A stretch of 64,000 nt of DNA from Phormidium willei BDU 130791 (lineage in GTDB: Bacteria > Cyanobacteriota > Cyanobacteriia > Cyanobacteriales > Geitlerinemataceae): the NCBI GenBank assembly GCA_001637315.1, contig LSZA01000007.1, forward strand, positions 1 to 64,000, given 5' to 3'. The notes under the pieces were generated by a model. That model worked only from the letters and a program-made list of their open reading frames with translations. It searched no databases and had not been told where the DNA came from. The position numbers and the translations under genes were made by a program. Shown piece after piece: positions 63,476-64,000 of this stretch (position 1 is its first letter; every line of letters begins with the position of its first letter).

Positions 63476-64000
63476 ATGGCTACGCTGACCCCCAACTCTC
63501 GCGAACGCAAACTCTCAAAACTCGAAGGAATTAAAGAACGCAGCGCCTTTCTGCGTGAACCCGTTGCTACAGAAATCCTCGAAGATACCACCCACTTTAG
63601 TGAAGCCGGGATTCAGATCCTGAAATTTCACGGCTCTTATCAACAAGACAACCGAGATAATCGGGTTAAGGGACAAGAAAAGGATTATCAAATGATGATC
63701 CGTACCCGGAACCCCGGTGGCTTTATTCCGCCGCAGCTATACCTGACCCTCGATCGCCTGGCTTCCGACTACGGCAACGAAACGCTGCGAGTGACCACCC
63801 GCCAAGGGTTCCAACTTCATGGCATCCTCAAAAAAAATCTCAAAGCCACCATTAGCGCGATCGTGCGTAATCTCGGCTCAACGCTCGGGGCCTGCGGTGA
63901 CCTCAACCGTAACGTCATGGCACCTCCGGCCCCGTTTAAAAATCGCCCCGAGTATGCCGCCGCCTGGGAGTATGCCGATCGCATTGCCGATCTGCTCACA
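63476..64000 (+). CDS. sir: Ferredoxin-type sulfite reductase, 5' part only
   Basis: The first 175 residues of a sulfite reductase that makes sulfide for cysteine synthesis. From ATG 63476 ([21 protein letters not shown]). Landmarks: [37 protein letters not shown] with the nitrite/sulfite-reductase half-domain TTRQGFQ, and [23 protein letters not shown]. The latter pattern and the absence of an attached flavoprotein in the visible part suggest the ferredoxin-dependent kind. The window ends before the siroheme and 4Fe-4S cysteines. A TAAAAT near 63323 may be a -10 box, but its -35 is not clear. Confidence 0.92.
   Translation, partial: MATLTPNSRERKLSKLEGIKERSAFLREPVATEILEDTTHFSEAGIQILKFHGSYQQDNRDNRVKGQEKDYQMMIRTRNPGGFIPPQLYLTLDRLASDYGNETLRVTTRQGFQLHGILKKNLKATISAIVRNLGSTLGACGDLNRNVMAPPAPFKNRPEYAAAWEYADRIADLLT

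Noticed and set aside
1-64000. CRISPR array, prophage, complete insertion sequence or rRNA operon
   Set aside because: No regularly spaced 25-40 bp repeats with unique spacers, no phage structural genes, no intact transposase and no rRNA sequence were seen.

Overview
The window is chromosomal DNA from a cyanobacterium. Evidence: the palindrome GCGATCGC (HIP1) is scattered through nearly every gene, and there are cyanobacteria-typical families (DUF1825, DUF2808, DUF3038, DUF4335, an EbsA-like protein, a Ycf46-like AAA ATPase, ferredoxin-type sulfite reductase, a plant-type 2Fe-2S ferredoxin and a three-gene pyridine nucleotide transhydrogenase). Many Uma2-family genes, a giant Ser/Thr kinase-ATPase-cyclase and heptanucleotide tandem repeats suggest a filamentous, Oscillatoriales-like organism. 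That placement is inference; no rRNA is present to test it.

Layout. 1-6 kb is a minus-strand run: SDR oxidoreductase, SIMPL-domain protein, fmt, an OmpA-like protein and a coupled DUF3038-DUF4335 pair. 6-10 kb is plus strand: apt, an orphan DppB-type permease, a small conserved protein, egtD and a lipoprotein. 10-17 kb is the most accessory part: four Uma2 genes (two a fresh tandem duplication), a TPR protein, aspartate ammonia-lyase preceded by an 11-bp tandem repeat, and a glycosyltransferase. 17-30 kb holds a methyltransferase, a ketopantoate reductase-like gene, two unknowns, gatA, a ferredoxin, tRNA-Ser(GGA), a coiled-coil/EamA fusion, an SNase-type nuclease, tyrS and a class A penicillin-binding protein. 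30-45 kb has tsaB, an M23 peptidase, birA, pgeF, a YciI protein, a cold-shock-type protein, a 321-bp orphan structured element, a DUF697 GTPase, nanE, a parvulin-type protein, dnaX, a GT2 glycosyltransferase, an EbsA-like gene, a phosphotransacetylase-family protein, a DprA-like protein and a MAPEG protein. 45-50 kb has an isochorismatase-like hydrolase and the pntA1-pntA2-pntB operon. 50-64 kb has a DUF2808 protein, an amino-acid-oxidase-like flavoprotein, the 1916-residue kinase/cyclase, then rpmH-rnpA-PH domain-yidC, DUF177, a Ycf46-like ATPase, an SH3 protein and the 5' part of sir, cut by the window edge.

Most of the window is ordinary core genome: translation (fmt, gatA, tyrS, tRNA-Ser, tsaB, rpmH, rnpA), envelope (PBP, M23 peptidase, yidC, OmpA-like) and redox/nitrogen/sulfur metabolism (pnt, aspA, sir). 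No defence island, CRISPR array, prophage or complete insertion sequence was seen. The best candidate for something unusual is the element at 34650-34970, closed by a perfect 10-bp inverted repeat and full of nested stems. It looks like an orphan HEARO/omega-RNA-like RNA or an IS200/IS605-type remnant.
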